Positions 25,266 through 33,900 of a stretch of 64,000 nt of DNA are shown here, piece by piece; positions within the stretch are counted from its first letter, which is position 1; the number at the start of each line of letters is the position of its first letter. Position numbers and translations under genes: made by a program. Under the pieces are notes generated by a model that was not told the DNA's origin, did not search any database, and worked only from the letters and a program-made list of their open reading frames with translations. The stretch comes from Aptenodytes patagonicus. Its lineage: Eukaryota; Chordata; Aves; Sphenisciformes; Spheniscidae. Location of the stretch: the NCBI RefSeq assembly GCF_965638725.1, contig NC_134962.1:6455501-6519500 (forward strand), written 5' to 3'.

Positions 25266-25881
25266 GCTGGAGTTATATCAGGCCCTAAATGAGACGGAAT
25301 GGGTTGGAATAACATTCTGGTGGCTTCAGTAAAAATTTTCATTACAAACAAATACTCATTGACTTTTTAGCCCTCCTGGTTGGGAACAAAACCTCCTAAA
25401 TGGGACCCAGCCCAGCGCTGTGCAGGGATGGAAAAAAGCACTTGGGAGGCAGCTGTGAACTGCCCGGGTTGGTGACAGCAGCTCCTGCCCAGGGTCATCG
25501 TCCCGAGGGAGCGGGTGGGCTGAGGGGGGGCTCCCAGCGAGGGAGAGAGGGCAGGGGAGGGTGTTTCGGAGCCTTTTAGGTGGAATATTGTTTGAGGTAG
25601 GTTATTGACAATTAGCAAATGGGGTGAAGTCTCAGAAGGAAAATGCTTTTGCTGTTCCAAACAAGGATGAGGGCTTGTCTACCGAAGACTTAATTCACAA
25701 TACCTCGTACACTTGAAATCGTACCTGAGATGTAGCTGTACTGACTTTCAAAGGCAAACAAGCCCTTAGCTAAAACTGGCGAGCGTCCGCGTCCCTGCCT
25801 GGCGCTGTTCTCCTTTGTCGCAGCAGAGATCTTGTTCTAATCACTGGGGAGAAAGCTCGAGCTCCTGGCACCAAACAGTTA

Positions 25882-25906
25882 AAAAAACCAAAACCAAAAC
25901 CAAAAA
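25882..25906 (+). repeat. AAAACC short tandem repeat
   Basis: Four A-rich units (AAAAAAACC, AAAACC, AAAACC, AAAA) make a small simple repeat. Confidence 0.75.
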
Positions 25907-28117
25907 CTTAAGAGGTTAGTCACCAGAAAGTGGAAACCATGTCTGGAATTGTTAGAAATAAGGCTTGCTTGAAAATAAATATAGAATTATTCACCATGGT
26001 AACTATTGCCCTATTGCGTTAGTGCATATCGATTAAACATTAATCCAAAGACTAATGCTGTGAAATATTTGGTCTTTTTAATGGACAACTGTTTAGTTAA
26101 CAAATCTTTGGGGAGTTGTGGAGTTTTTTGTTTTTCCTTAGATCGCGTCAACCACTTTTGGAAGAAAATGATTTGACTCTTAGGGTTACTTATTTCTCAC
26201 ACGGATCTCTTTCCAACTACATTTTATGAATTTACCCTTAGTGCTGCACTATAATGATTATGTGGGGTCGCTCAAATCTTTAACTAATGCTGAAGTGTTG
26301 CGGTGAGGAATAAAAGGAAGGATTTAAATGTCACCGAACAAGCAAATGCCTGACTTCTGGTCTGGCAATGAGTGAAATTATATTATAGTCCAAAACTAGC
26401 CAGAGCAGACTGATGGGTTCGTGTAGTTCAGGTTGTCCAAGGACCTCAGATATTATTGAAGCTCCTGTGTGTCCCTTTCCGTGGACGAAGAGCCTGAGGC
26501 CCAGCGAGCAGCCCTGGCTCACCCTGACATTTTGTGGCAAAACCAGGAAGCGAAGGGAGATCTGGCAGTGCCAGACTCATCCTGGAGCCATCAGAAGTGT
26601 CGCTAGGGAGAACGTGGAAAGAAACTGAAAAACGCTGATCAGTGACAGAATACAGGAGCCAACGTCAACAAAGGTGTGTTCTGGAAGTATCCCATCAGCC
26701 GAGCAGTACTCGCTGCTGGTGTGGAAGAAACTCTGGCAGTGGGCTGGAGGGTGGATAGCATTACTACAAAGACCAGGGTGAACCATTTAAAGTTAGCTGA
26801 TGTACTTTTAATTTTTACAAGCCCATCTCGGATGACTTTAATTATTTGTTCTTAAATCATGGTGGAAAAATGCTGATTGTTCTTAAAGCCGCATGAGTTG
26901 TTCAGATGAAATCGGGACGGTGGTAAACAGTGCATTTTTAAACCAGCATCGACTTGCAAACAGTTATTTTTCTTTTTTTCTTTTTTTTTCTTAAGGTTAG
27001 GAAGATGTGTGAACTTGCAGCAGCCTGCATCTGAAACTGGAGCCTTTATCCACAAAAGCTTCGCAAACTTGTAAAAACTCCCCCTAGAACAAGCTGGCTG
27101 ATTCATGGGGTGAGGGCGGACGCCTTTCTCCCCGCCGGAGCCGGCTCTTCCACAGCTCGGTTGCAACCTGGGCACCGGGTCCTCCCAGCCTGCGCTTGCT
27201 CAGCCGCCAGCGCATGGGCTGTTCTGGTTGGGGTCCGTGAGATGCCTCCACCAAGGCTCCTTCTGCCACAGCACCCATCCCCAGCATGTCCTGCCTGAGA
27301 ACAGGCCTCCAGCCGTGCCCTTCCACGTGCTGCCCCGTCTCCTGTTCCCTGGGCCCGTGGGTGACGCCGTGCCAGTTTGCGAAAGGCAAAGCCATGCTTG
27401 TTGCAGCAGAGAGAGCGGAGAAGGACTCTGTAACCCACCAGTCGAGGACCTGACCTGCCACGGAAGAACAAAATATTACTTAAAGCTGCATTTACTTGCT
27501 TAAGACCATTTAAGGATGTATCATGTCTGTTGTCTTAAAATACAAGAATTCTGACTCAAACACGAACTACGGCCGCATCCACGCAGCCGACGAACTCGGA
27601 GGGCTCGGCAGCAGTGGCAGGGCTGGTGCTGGCAGCTGCTGGCGGCTGGTATCTCCCGCAACGTGAGGAAGCGTGTAGTGCTCACCTTCACTTGTTTATG
27701 GAGGCAATATTTTAAGTGCGAAGGACTGTTAGTTGCAAGCCGGTGGGCTCAGCTTAGCTTACAGCCACCTTTTCTGGCCAGTCAAGCAAGAGCCATTGGA
27801 AAAGGGTCTCTAATATTCAGCTGCCAAGTGTTTTAAAAAGAAAAAAAAGTATTTCCAGCTAAATAATAATAAAAGTGGGTTGACTGACAAGGCTATCTGA
27901 ACTGGTATTTGTCCTCAGAGTTTTGACCGTGCGTGTGCCTCACTTTTTAACTTTCGAGCTGGCCTTTCTGGGGCTCCCGCAGGGCTCCCACCCACCCGAG
28001 GCCCGTGTCCCTGTAACAGGAGTAACGTCGCTTCACATTTTCACAAAGCATTTCTAGAAATTTGCCTGGCACAAAAAAACCTGAGACTCCAGGACCAACC
28101 TGAAGGGATCAGCCAAA

Positions 28118-28172
28118 AGGCAGGTAAGAATTACCCCTCCTGCATTACCGATGAGAAAACTGAGGCTGGGAA
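28118..28172 (-). mobile_element. MIR-like ancient SINE relic
   Basis: GATGAGAAAACTGAGGCTGGG is the reverse complement of the hallmark MIR block GCCTCAGTTTCCTCATC, preceded by weaker similarity in TTACCCCTCCTGCATTACC. Confidence 0.45.
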
Positions 28173-29348
28173 CAAAATATAAAAATAGGATTGGAAATGC
28201 TTTATTTCCAGTTCTAGCGTAGATTTTTTTTTCAGGTAATTGTCCCTCCTCTCCCAGGCCTGCACAGTGACCCCCACCTCTGGTGCCGCCCCTGGCGCCG
28301 CTCCCCCTCGTACGATAATTCATGTCTGCTCAGCACTGGGAAGCACAAACTTCTCAAAGCTCGTTTCTAGCCGAGCCGCAAGATCCTCTTCCGTGTTTCC
28401 TTTGGATTAGAAATTGTTGGGAGTTACCATCTGTCAAGTGGCAAAGAGTAAAAGATTAAACAACCTGGCAATTCCTTGTTCTTTCTCTTCAGGCATTTTC
28501 ACAGGACCGGATGGGGCTGGAGGAGTAAAGCGCAGGCGCGTATTTAACATCAGTTTGTAAGTGGTCATGTAGAAATAAATTCCATTTTTTGGGGGGGAAA
28601 TAAAGGTTAAACCCTACCAGTGAGCGCCACCATGCCTCACCTGACTCTCGACACCATCCGTCCTGCGTGATTTCTATAGCTTTGTACGAGTTTTGGGTTG
28701 GTGGCCTGTCCCCTTCTGGGTGCGATCTTCCCGGCAGCATCTCTCGGGAGCACAGGCCCAGCTGGGGACTCTTCAGATACTTCCAAATCCTAAATCGGAG
28801 CTATCAAGAACTTTGGGAAAATCTGCTTTCTTAGGCGATAACTGAAGCTGTCGTTATCTCCCACTAACAGGATTCACCAAGTATTATAGCAGCTACTTCG
28901 CACCACTATCGTTAAGCTTGTTTCAGCATATTCATTATAAAGCTCTGTTTTCACAGGTTTATTTCCCAGGAAAAAAATCTATCTCGACTAAAACTTGGCA
29001 CACTGAGCACTCGGGGAAGAGATGGTGTTTTTTCCTTTTACCTGCCTAAAAAGCGAATGGGGTCACTCCATTTTAAAGCGGGCGGTTTGAAAAAAAAAAA
29101 ACGGGAACGTCTCCGTCTGAAATGGTTTCTGCGCTCTGCCGAAGCGAGCAGCATCGCTGGCATTAACAGTGGAGCTAACGGCAGAATTTGCACCGAGTTC
29201 GGCCACGGCCAAATCGGCGCTCGCAGGTTCCACCCCCCGCCCCCCCATTTCTTTTCCAATCGTCCCCTTTTTTTCTTTGAAACGCTGCATTTGGGAACTG
29301 TCTGTGCAAAGAAAGCCGAGAGCTCCGCGGCTCTCCTGCTGCGGTGCC

Positions 29349-29379
29349 TGGGGGCCGGGCCGGGGCCGGGGCCGGGGCC
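29349..29379 (+). repeat. GGGGCC-type repeat, G-quadruplex candidate
   Basis: Five runs of three to five G separated by CC dinucleotides (GGGGG-CC-GGG-CC-GGGG-CC-GGGG-CC-GGGG-CC) form an irregular GGGGCC hexanucleotide array upstream of PMEPA1. The G-run spacing fits a stable G-quadruplex on the + strand. Confidence 0.75.
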
Positions 29380-29876
29380 GAAGCGGGTCTCGGCAGCCGG
29401 GCCGCTGGGGCTCGGGCGGGCGTCGCGGGCCCGCGCCCGGCCCGCGCCCGGGTTCTCCTGCGGGGTGGCCAAATCCGGATGCCTTCGGGGCCGGTTTGCA
29501 GAATCGCCCCGAGGTCCCACCGCCGCCGGCGGGGGACGGGGGCGGCGGGCGCGGCGAGCCCACGCCCGCAGCAGCGCCCGCCTCGCAGCGGTGGGCTCGG
29601 CAGTGCGGGCGACACATAAAAAATGAAATCTGAGCGCGACTCGGGCGGCCGAGACCCTCGCCCTTCCCGGGAGGCGGCCGCCGGCCCCCGCGGCTGCGGG
29701 GCGCGGGCCGGGGCGACCGTTACCTGCCTTCATTTTTTCGGAGCACCAGGCTCGGCGCCCCCCGCCCGGGGGCGAGTGCCGCCGGCCGCCGCCCGGCAAG
29801 GGCCGACCGTGTTCCGCGAGCCCCCGGGGGGGGCCCGGCCTGCGCCAGGCGGCGCGGACCCTGCGCGGGGTTGCCT

Positions 29877-29893
29877 CCCCCCCCCCCCCCCCC
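29877..29893 (+). repeat. Poly-C run (17 C) in promoter island
   Basis: Seventeen consecutive C bases directly precede a GCCCGGCGGCGGCGG stretch, about 50 bp upstream of the CRE. Its length is likely to be variable and hard to sequence accurately. Confidence 0.85.
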
Positions 29894-29942
29894 GCCCGGC
29901 GGCGGCGGCGGCGCGGGGGAAAGGGCAGTCCCCGTCTGGCGC

Positions 29943-29950
29943 TGACGTCA
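29943..29950. promoter_or_regulatory. Consensus CRE (TGACGTCA) in PMEPA1 promoter
   Basis: An exact 8-bp palindromic CREB/ATF site lies in the CpG island about 510 bp upstream of the PMEPA1 start codon. Full CREs in CpG-island promoters near the transcription start are often functional CREB targets. Whether this one is used is inference. Confidence 0.6.
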
Positions 29951-30012
29951 CGGAGCCCGCCCGCGGCTGGCGGCGGCGCGCGGCCGCGTCCCCGTGGCCG
30001 CGAATGAGCGCG

Positions 30013-30021
30013 GGGGGCGGG
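30013..30021 (+). promoter_or_regulatory. GC box (SP/KLF-type site)
   Basis: GGGGGCGGG matches the SP1/KLF consensus, lies about 65 bp downstream of the CRE and upstream of the likely start region, and fits a TATA-less promoter. Confidence 0.5.
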
Positions 30022-30051
30022 AGCGGAGCGGGGAGCGGGGAGCGGGCGGGC

Positions 30052-30090
30052 CGCGCTCCCACCGCGCTCCCACCGCGCTCCCACCGCGCC
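30052..30090 (+). repeat. 11-bp tandem repeat CGCGCTCCCAC x3
   Basis: Three exact copies of CGCGCTCCCAC (30052-30062, 30063-30073, 30074-30084) plus a partial fourth lie in the core promoter area. Confidence 0.85.
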
Positions 30091-30193
30091 GCGCCGCTCC
30101 GCCGCGCCCCACAAAAGTGCGGGGCTGCCGCGGCCGGGCCCAGCCCAGCCCAGCCGCTTCCCGGGCCGGAGGGGGCGCGGAGCAGCCGCCGTG

Positions 30194-30242
30194 CCGAGCC
30201 GAGCGGAGCCGAGCCGAGCGGAGCCGAGCCGAGCCGAGCCGC
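30194..30242 (+). repeat. CCGAG/CGGAG pentamer array in 5' UTR region
   Basis: About nine tandem 5-bp units, mostly CCGAG with two CGGAG variants spaced 15 bp apart, show a short higher-order 15-bp pattern. The array is in the probable PMEPA1 5' leader and is translatable without stops on both strands, so it inflates chance reading frames. Confidence 0.85.
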
Positions 30243-30355
30243 TGCGGGGGGCGCTGCACCGCGCCGTGCCGGGCTGGGTTTTTTATTTCCAATTTTTGAT
30301 CGCAGCTGCATTTCCCTCCCCCCGCCCCCCCGCGCCGAGGAGGAGCCCCGGCTTT

Positions 30356-30391
30356 ATGTGGTGCTGCCCGGAGAGTGCTCGGCGGCCGTGA
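30356..30391 (+). CDS. Short upstream ORF in PMEPA1 5' leader
   Basis: ATG at 30356 opens a reading frame for 11 residues (MWCCPESARRP) and stops at 30391, 61 bp before the PMEPA1 start. It has T at -3 and T at +4, so initiation would be weak. If the leader begins upstream, as the promoter layout suggests, this is a genuine uORF that could tune translation. No conservation can be judged here. Confidence 0.4.
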   Translation: MWCCPESARRP

Positions 30392-30416
30392 AGTTCTTTG
30401 TGTCGCCGTCGCCTTC

Positions 30417-30418
30417 TT

Positions 30419-30450
<32 letters not shown>
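30417..30450 (+). repeat. T-rich tract abutting the PMEPA1 start codon
   Basis: A near-pure T run, broken only by one C, ends two A bases before the PMEPA1 ATG. It gives the start codon an unusual context (T at -3). It looks like a polypyrimidine tract but no AG follows before the ATG, so it is not an obvious splice acceptor. Run length may be uncertain in the assembly. Confidence 0.85.
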
Positions 30451-30452
<2 letters not shown>

Positions 30453-30453
<1 letters not shown>

Positions 30454-30555
30454 TGTATAACTTCATGGGTCTGAACAGCACGGCCGTAGCTATTCAGCCC
30501 AATGTGTCCTGCACATGCAACTGCAAAAGGTCTTTGTTCCAGAGCATGGAGATCA
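30453..30555 (+). CDS. PMEPA1: PMEPA1 first coding exon (partial gene)
   Basis: This exon encodes the first 34 residues plus one base of codon 35 of PMEPA1/TMEPAI, a single-pass membrane protein. In known family members the cytoplasmic part carries PPxY motifs that recruit NEDD4-type ligases and a SMAD-interaction motif that restrains TGF-beta signalling. The sequence shows MYNFMGLNSTA at the start, then NVSCTCNCKRSLFQSMEI. The human protein, from memory, has the same MGxNSTA and NVSCTCNCKRSLFQSMEI blocks, so the family call is firm. Two N-glycosylation sequons (NST, NVS) and a Cys cluster (CTCNC) fit the short lumenal N terminus. The membrane helix and cytoplasmic tail lie in later exons that I do not find here. 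The start was chosen because M-x-x-x-M-G-x-N-S-T matches the human arrangement. Both possible ATGs (codons 1 and 5) have T at -3. The exon ends in phase 1 before GTAAGT, as expected for codon 35 (Thr in human). Confidence 0.93.
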
Positions 30556-30561
30556 GTAAGT
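30556..30561 (+). other. PMEPA1: Splice donor of PMEPA1 exon 1
   Basis: The sequence ATCA|GTAAGT follows codon 34 (Ile) directly. GTAAGT is the optimal U1-complementary donor. Splitting the codon after its first base (phase 1) agrees with the conserved protein, where the next residue would be completed by the following exon. This fixes the exon end and shows that downstream reading through the same frame is intronic. Confidence 0.9.
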
Positions 30562-31529
30562 ACTTGTCCTGCTGCTGCCGCGGGGCCGGCCCCGGCTTCC
30601 CCCGGTGCCAGTGCGGGTGGGTGCGAGGGTGCGGGTCTGCACGGCGGCTCTGGAGCGCCCCGCGCCCCCGCCGCGGGCAGGGAAGTTCCCGCGGGGGCTC
30701 CCGGCAGCGCCGGGACCCTTCGCTGCGACGCGCTGTCTCCGAGTGATTATTTTTTGTTCTTCCCCTCCGTGCGAGCTCCGAGCTCTCATCTGTTGCTGTT
30801 GGGGCGTCTGGTGCGGCCGTGACACGGCGCGAGCGAGTGCGTGACACGGCGTGACAGCGCGCGGCCCCGGGCGGCGGGCCGGGGGCGGGCGGTCCCGGCG
30901 GGACGGGCTGGCGGAGCGGCCCCGGGCGCAGCCTCCCCGCGCTGCCTGCGGAGCGCGGCCGCTCCCCCGCTCTCCCTCCCGGCACCGGCGTGTGAAATCC
31001 CGGCTCTTCCCCACCCCGGCTCCATCACTACCCGCATCTCGCCCCTTCCCCCGCGGCTCAGCCCCGGCGATGCTCCGGCTGGCGCAGCCGCCCCTGCCCC
31101 TCGTGTCTGCCCCGCGCGTTTCTCTCCTGCGAGGGGGTGATGCTGGGGGGCCCCGGCCCCCGAGCCTTCTCCGGGGGTCTTCACTAGCCCCGGTGTAAAT
31201 CGCCTCCCTCCCGTTACGGGGGGTGGGGGGAGCGCTGCGGTGCGGACACCCGAGTAGGGCTTACATTTGGGAACCTGTTCCCCCCGGCCTCCAGTTCCTG
31301 GGGGCTCTTTGTTACAAAGGGCTGTTTGCCTTTTCTTATTAATATTTTGCAACCCTCGCAGAGTAGCGGTGCGTACAGTGCCTGACCTAAATATCCACTA
31401 CTTTTCTGTTTGCTCTTTCCCTCATGGAAATGAAGTGCATGGAGGTGAGAGAGAAAGAATATTATTGCTGAGGAAAGAGAAATGAGTTGGTTTCTCTGGC
31501 AATTTAAAGCGAATGGTATTTTCTGTAAA

Positions 31530-31541
31530 GGGGGGGGGGGG
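31530..31541 (+). repeat. Poly-G run (12 G)
   Basis: Twelve G bases in an otherwise ordinary stretch of early intron 1. Confidence 0.85.
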
Positions 31542-31949
31542 TTCAAGGCATCCCAGGCTGGGTGGGTTGTCAGGATTGCCCCCGCTTAACACCTTCTTCT
31601 GTGCCGTGAAATCTAAACCCTACACAGACTAATGCAAAATGGCCCAAAATGAAAACTTGGGAAAGAGTCTTGATTTTGCATATATTCCTGGCACTGCGAT
31701 GGGGCAGGCTCGCGCTCGGTGGGTGTAGGGGAAAGTCAGCTGAGCTGTGCCTGTTTCTGCTAGCACGGGATTTGCCCCGTTACCCCCAGCGGGGTTGCAG
31801 AGCAGTATATTTGTCCCTTGGTATTTTGGATGGCTTTTGTCCAGTGTCATCTGCCTTCGCCTTCTCCAGTTTCATCCTTGTTTAATTCAGGTGTCTGAGT
31901 CCTGGAGAAGGTCTAGGCATTTGTATACCGGGTACTAAAATGTGTTCAT

Positions 31950-32300
31950 TCTGAATTTTAGCATAAACCATACCCTTTGTACTGTATGCACATTTAATCT
32001 TGATTTAATCTCATTCGTGTTCAGACAAAACTAAGCTGGATTTGCCTGATTTTATTAACACTACCAGTACTGAATAGACCATTATTCTTTCCTGACTTTA
32101 ACAGGCCGGGCTAGATGTGCATACCAATAGCAGTGTATAAATAATGAAGATACAGTTCTTTTCTGTGTCAGCCAGTTGGTGAACATAAACTGTGTCCCAC
32201 AGAATTGCAAGGATGAGAGACTTTACTTTGTGTCTGATCAAGGCTCATGGTTATGATAAAAGTTGTGAATTAAAATGTGTAATGTCTTTTGAAGAAAAAG
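31950..32300. other. Candidate conserved non-coding element, early intron 1
   Basis: AT-rich non-repetitive DNA with TTTAATCTTGATTTAATC, CTGATTTTATTAAC and TATAAATAATGAAG, lying 1.4-1.7 kb downstream of exon 1. Texture suggests an enhancer; no alignment evidence. Confidence 0.25.
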
Positions 32301-32454
32301 CTTCTCTTCCAGTCTAACTCTTGGCATGAGGTTTTGTTGGAACAACTCAGGCTTTTAATTTAATTCCTTGACTTTTTAGAAATAGCATATTTTGTAATTT
32401 TTTTCCCATTTTTTCAGCGTATGAACGGCTTGGCAGGAGGCGGGTGCCAGTTAT

Positions 32455-32485
32455 GGATGGGGGTGTGGGGGTGTGGGGGTGTGAG
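32455..32485 (+). repeat. GGGGGTGT tandem repeat, G-quadruplex candidate
   Basis: Three runs of five G, each followed by TGT (GGGGGTGTGGGGGTGT and onward), then TGAGAGG. G-rich tracts on the sense strand of intron 1 could also form in RNA. Confidence 0.8.
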
Positions 32486-32922
32486 AGGCTGGGGACAGCA
32501 AAGTACAGTGGAGGACACCTTGCCTGAATTCGGACGGGTGTTGCGGGAGCCTCCTGCCTGACGCCATACACCTCCCAAGGTCCTTCCCCGGCTTGTCCTC
32601 TGCCAGCGCTGCGCCTGTCCCCCTGTGTCAGCCACTCAGCTCTGGGGTCCTGACACTCAGGTGCTGAGTTCCCATTAGCTCCCAGGAGCCTTGGATCGAG
32701 CTCCCTTAATGCTGCCCTGCTTTATTTCGTTTTCGGATAGGTTTCTTTATCGCCGATGTTATTTATTTATTTCCTGCTGGTGGCGGGCAGCATTAGCTCA
32801 CCTCTGTGCTACAGGAGGGCTTTGGTTGCACTGCAGGGGCTGTTACCTGATTGCTTCCTCCACCTGGGTTCAGTGGACAGGACAGAGTTGAGCCTCCCTG
32901 AGAGAAATTCATTATACAGCTT

Positions 32923-32934
32923 CCCCCCCCCCCC
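32923..32934 (+). repeat. Poly-C run (12 C)
   Basis: Twelve C bases between TACAGCTT and GATCAC. Confidence 0.85.
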
Positions 32935-33219
32935 GATCACTTGATTTCATTTATCTTTCTAATACGACTTTGAGGGAACCTCAGAGCAGCTACCACCAGA
33001 TGCTATTTAATTTTCTAGCCAAAAGTTACCACGCAGGAATGCTTCGGGAAAGTGGCATAACTGTAAACTCTTTTAATTTAACGCTCTAATTAGGTTAACT
33101 GTACGATTGATCCCCAAAAATATTTCTTTGCAGGCTTTATTCCGTATGGCAGGCTGCGGCACTGCGGTGGAGGAAGCAGCTGGTTTCTGTGTGTGGCGCT
33201 CCCAGATTAGGATTATAAA

Positions 33220-33900
33220 AGGGCTTTTTGGGGGCGGGGGCACGGAGTCTCGCCCGCCGCCGCCGGGGCTGTAGTGCCAATAAGCCGGGCGGTGTTAAGC
33301 AGCCAGACGTCCGTGGCAGTGGGCTCTAATTGCTTCGGCTGGGTGAAAGAGGTCAGGGGTGATTGTCGTGGCGGAAGAGTCTGTAAATAACTAATTATTT
33401 GGCGCAGGGAGCGGAGCGAGGCTGCGTGCCTGCTGCCCGGCTGGCTTCCCCGCTCGCTCTCCCAGGGCAGCTCGGCTCCTGCCGCCCTCTGGGTCGGTGT
33501 GAACCGCCAGCGTCTGCCCGCTCCGGCCAGCGCTGCGGCCCCGACGGCGGGGGGTCCTCACGCCTGCGCCAGCGCTGCTCTGCGCCCCGCTGGGACTTCT
33601 CCGGGAGGGTTTGGGTGCCAAGGCTGGGGATCCTGCCTCCGCGGGCACCTGGGCATCCCTGCGAGAGGATGACTTCAGGCGTGGGCGTGAGGGCAGGTCT
33701 CTCTCTGGGCTGGGTGGCTCTCGGCAGAGGCTTTGCTCGTGCAGTAACGTTAGCCGAAGCGTTCGGGAGTTTTAAGAGGTGTCGTTACATCTCCCTGAGG
33801 AGATGAGGCTGTTCCCCTCAGCTGGCAGCAGCGCTCTAACGCCGGTGTCAGAGCGGCGTGCCCGGCCGGTGGCAGGCTGGGGCGAGCGAACCGTGAGAGC
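33220..33900. promoter_or_regulatory. Intronic CpG-rich patch, possible alternative promoter
   Basis: GC and CpG content rises again about 2.7 kb into intron 1 (for example CGCCCGCCGCCGCCGGGG near 33251). Human PMEPA1 has isoforms from alternative 5' exons, so an internal promoter here is plausible. I find no confident exon or start codon with a phase-1 donor, so this is only a candidate. Confidence 0.4.

Larger units (their letters stand above)
24621..29149. other. Stretch between the two CpG islands
   Basis: No coding exon is recognised. Contains a CRE (25.26 kb), an AAAACC repeat and a MIR relic. It would be intronic if the upstream island starts a transcript that splices into PMEPA1, otherwise intergenic. 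Confidence 0.5.
29150..31240 (+). promoter_or_regulatory. PMEPA1: CpG island and promoter region of PMEPA1
   Basis: A dense CpG-rich block surrounds the first coding exon and contrasts sharply with the AT-rich flanks. It holds a perfect CRE palindrome (29943-29950), a GC box GGGGGCGGG (30013-30021), repeated GAGCGG and CGCGCTCCCAC motifs, and no convincing TATA box; only a weak ACAAAAG lies at 30112-30118. I infer a dispersed, TATA-less start region somewhere between about 30.0 and 30.2 kb, giving a 5' UTR of a few hundred bases. Long open frames on both strands of the island, up to 358 codons on the minus strand at 29038-30114, are expected in stop-poor GC-rich DNA and are not called as genes. 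Confidence 0.8.

Noticed and set aside
29038-30114. A 358-codon minus-strand open frame across the PMEPA1 promoter
   Set aside because: It lies in a CpG island, where stops are rare on both strands; several other frames are open over the same bases. Composition is Arg/Pro/Ala/Gly-rich with no recognisable domain.
29623-30474. A 283-codon + strand open frame running into the PMEPA1 exon
   Set aside because: It is in a different frame from PMEPA1, translates simple repeats (SGAEPSGAEPS-type) and a T tract, and ends just past the true start codon.
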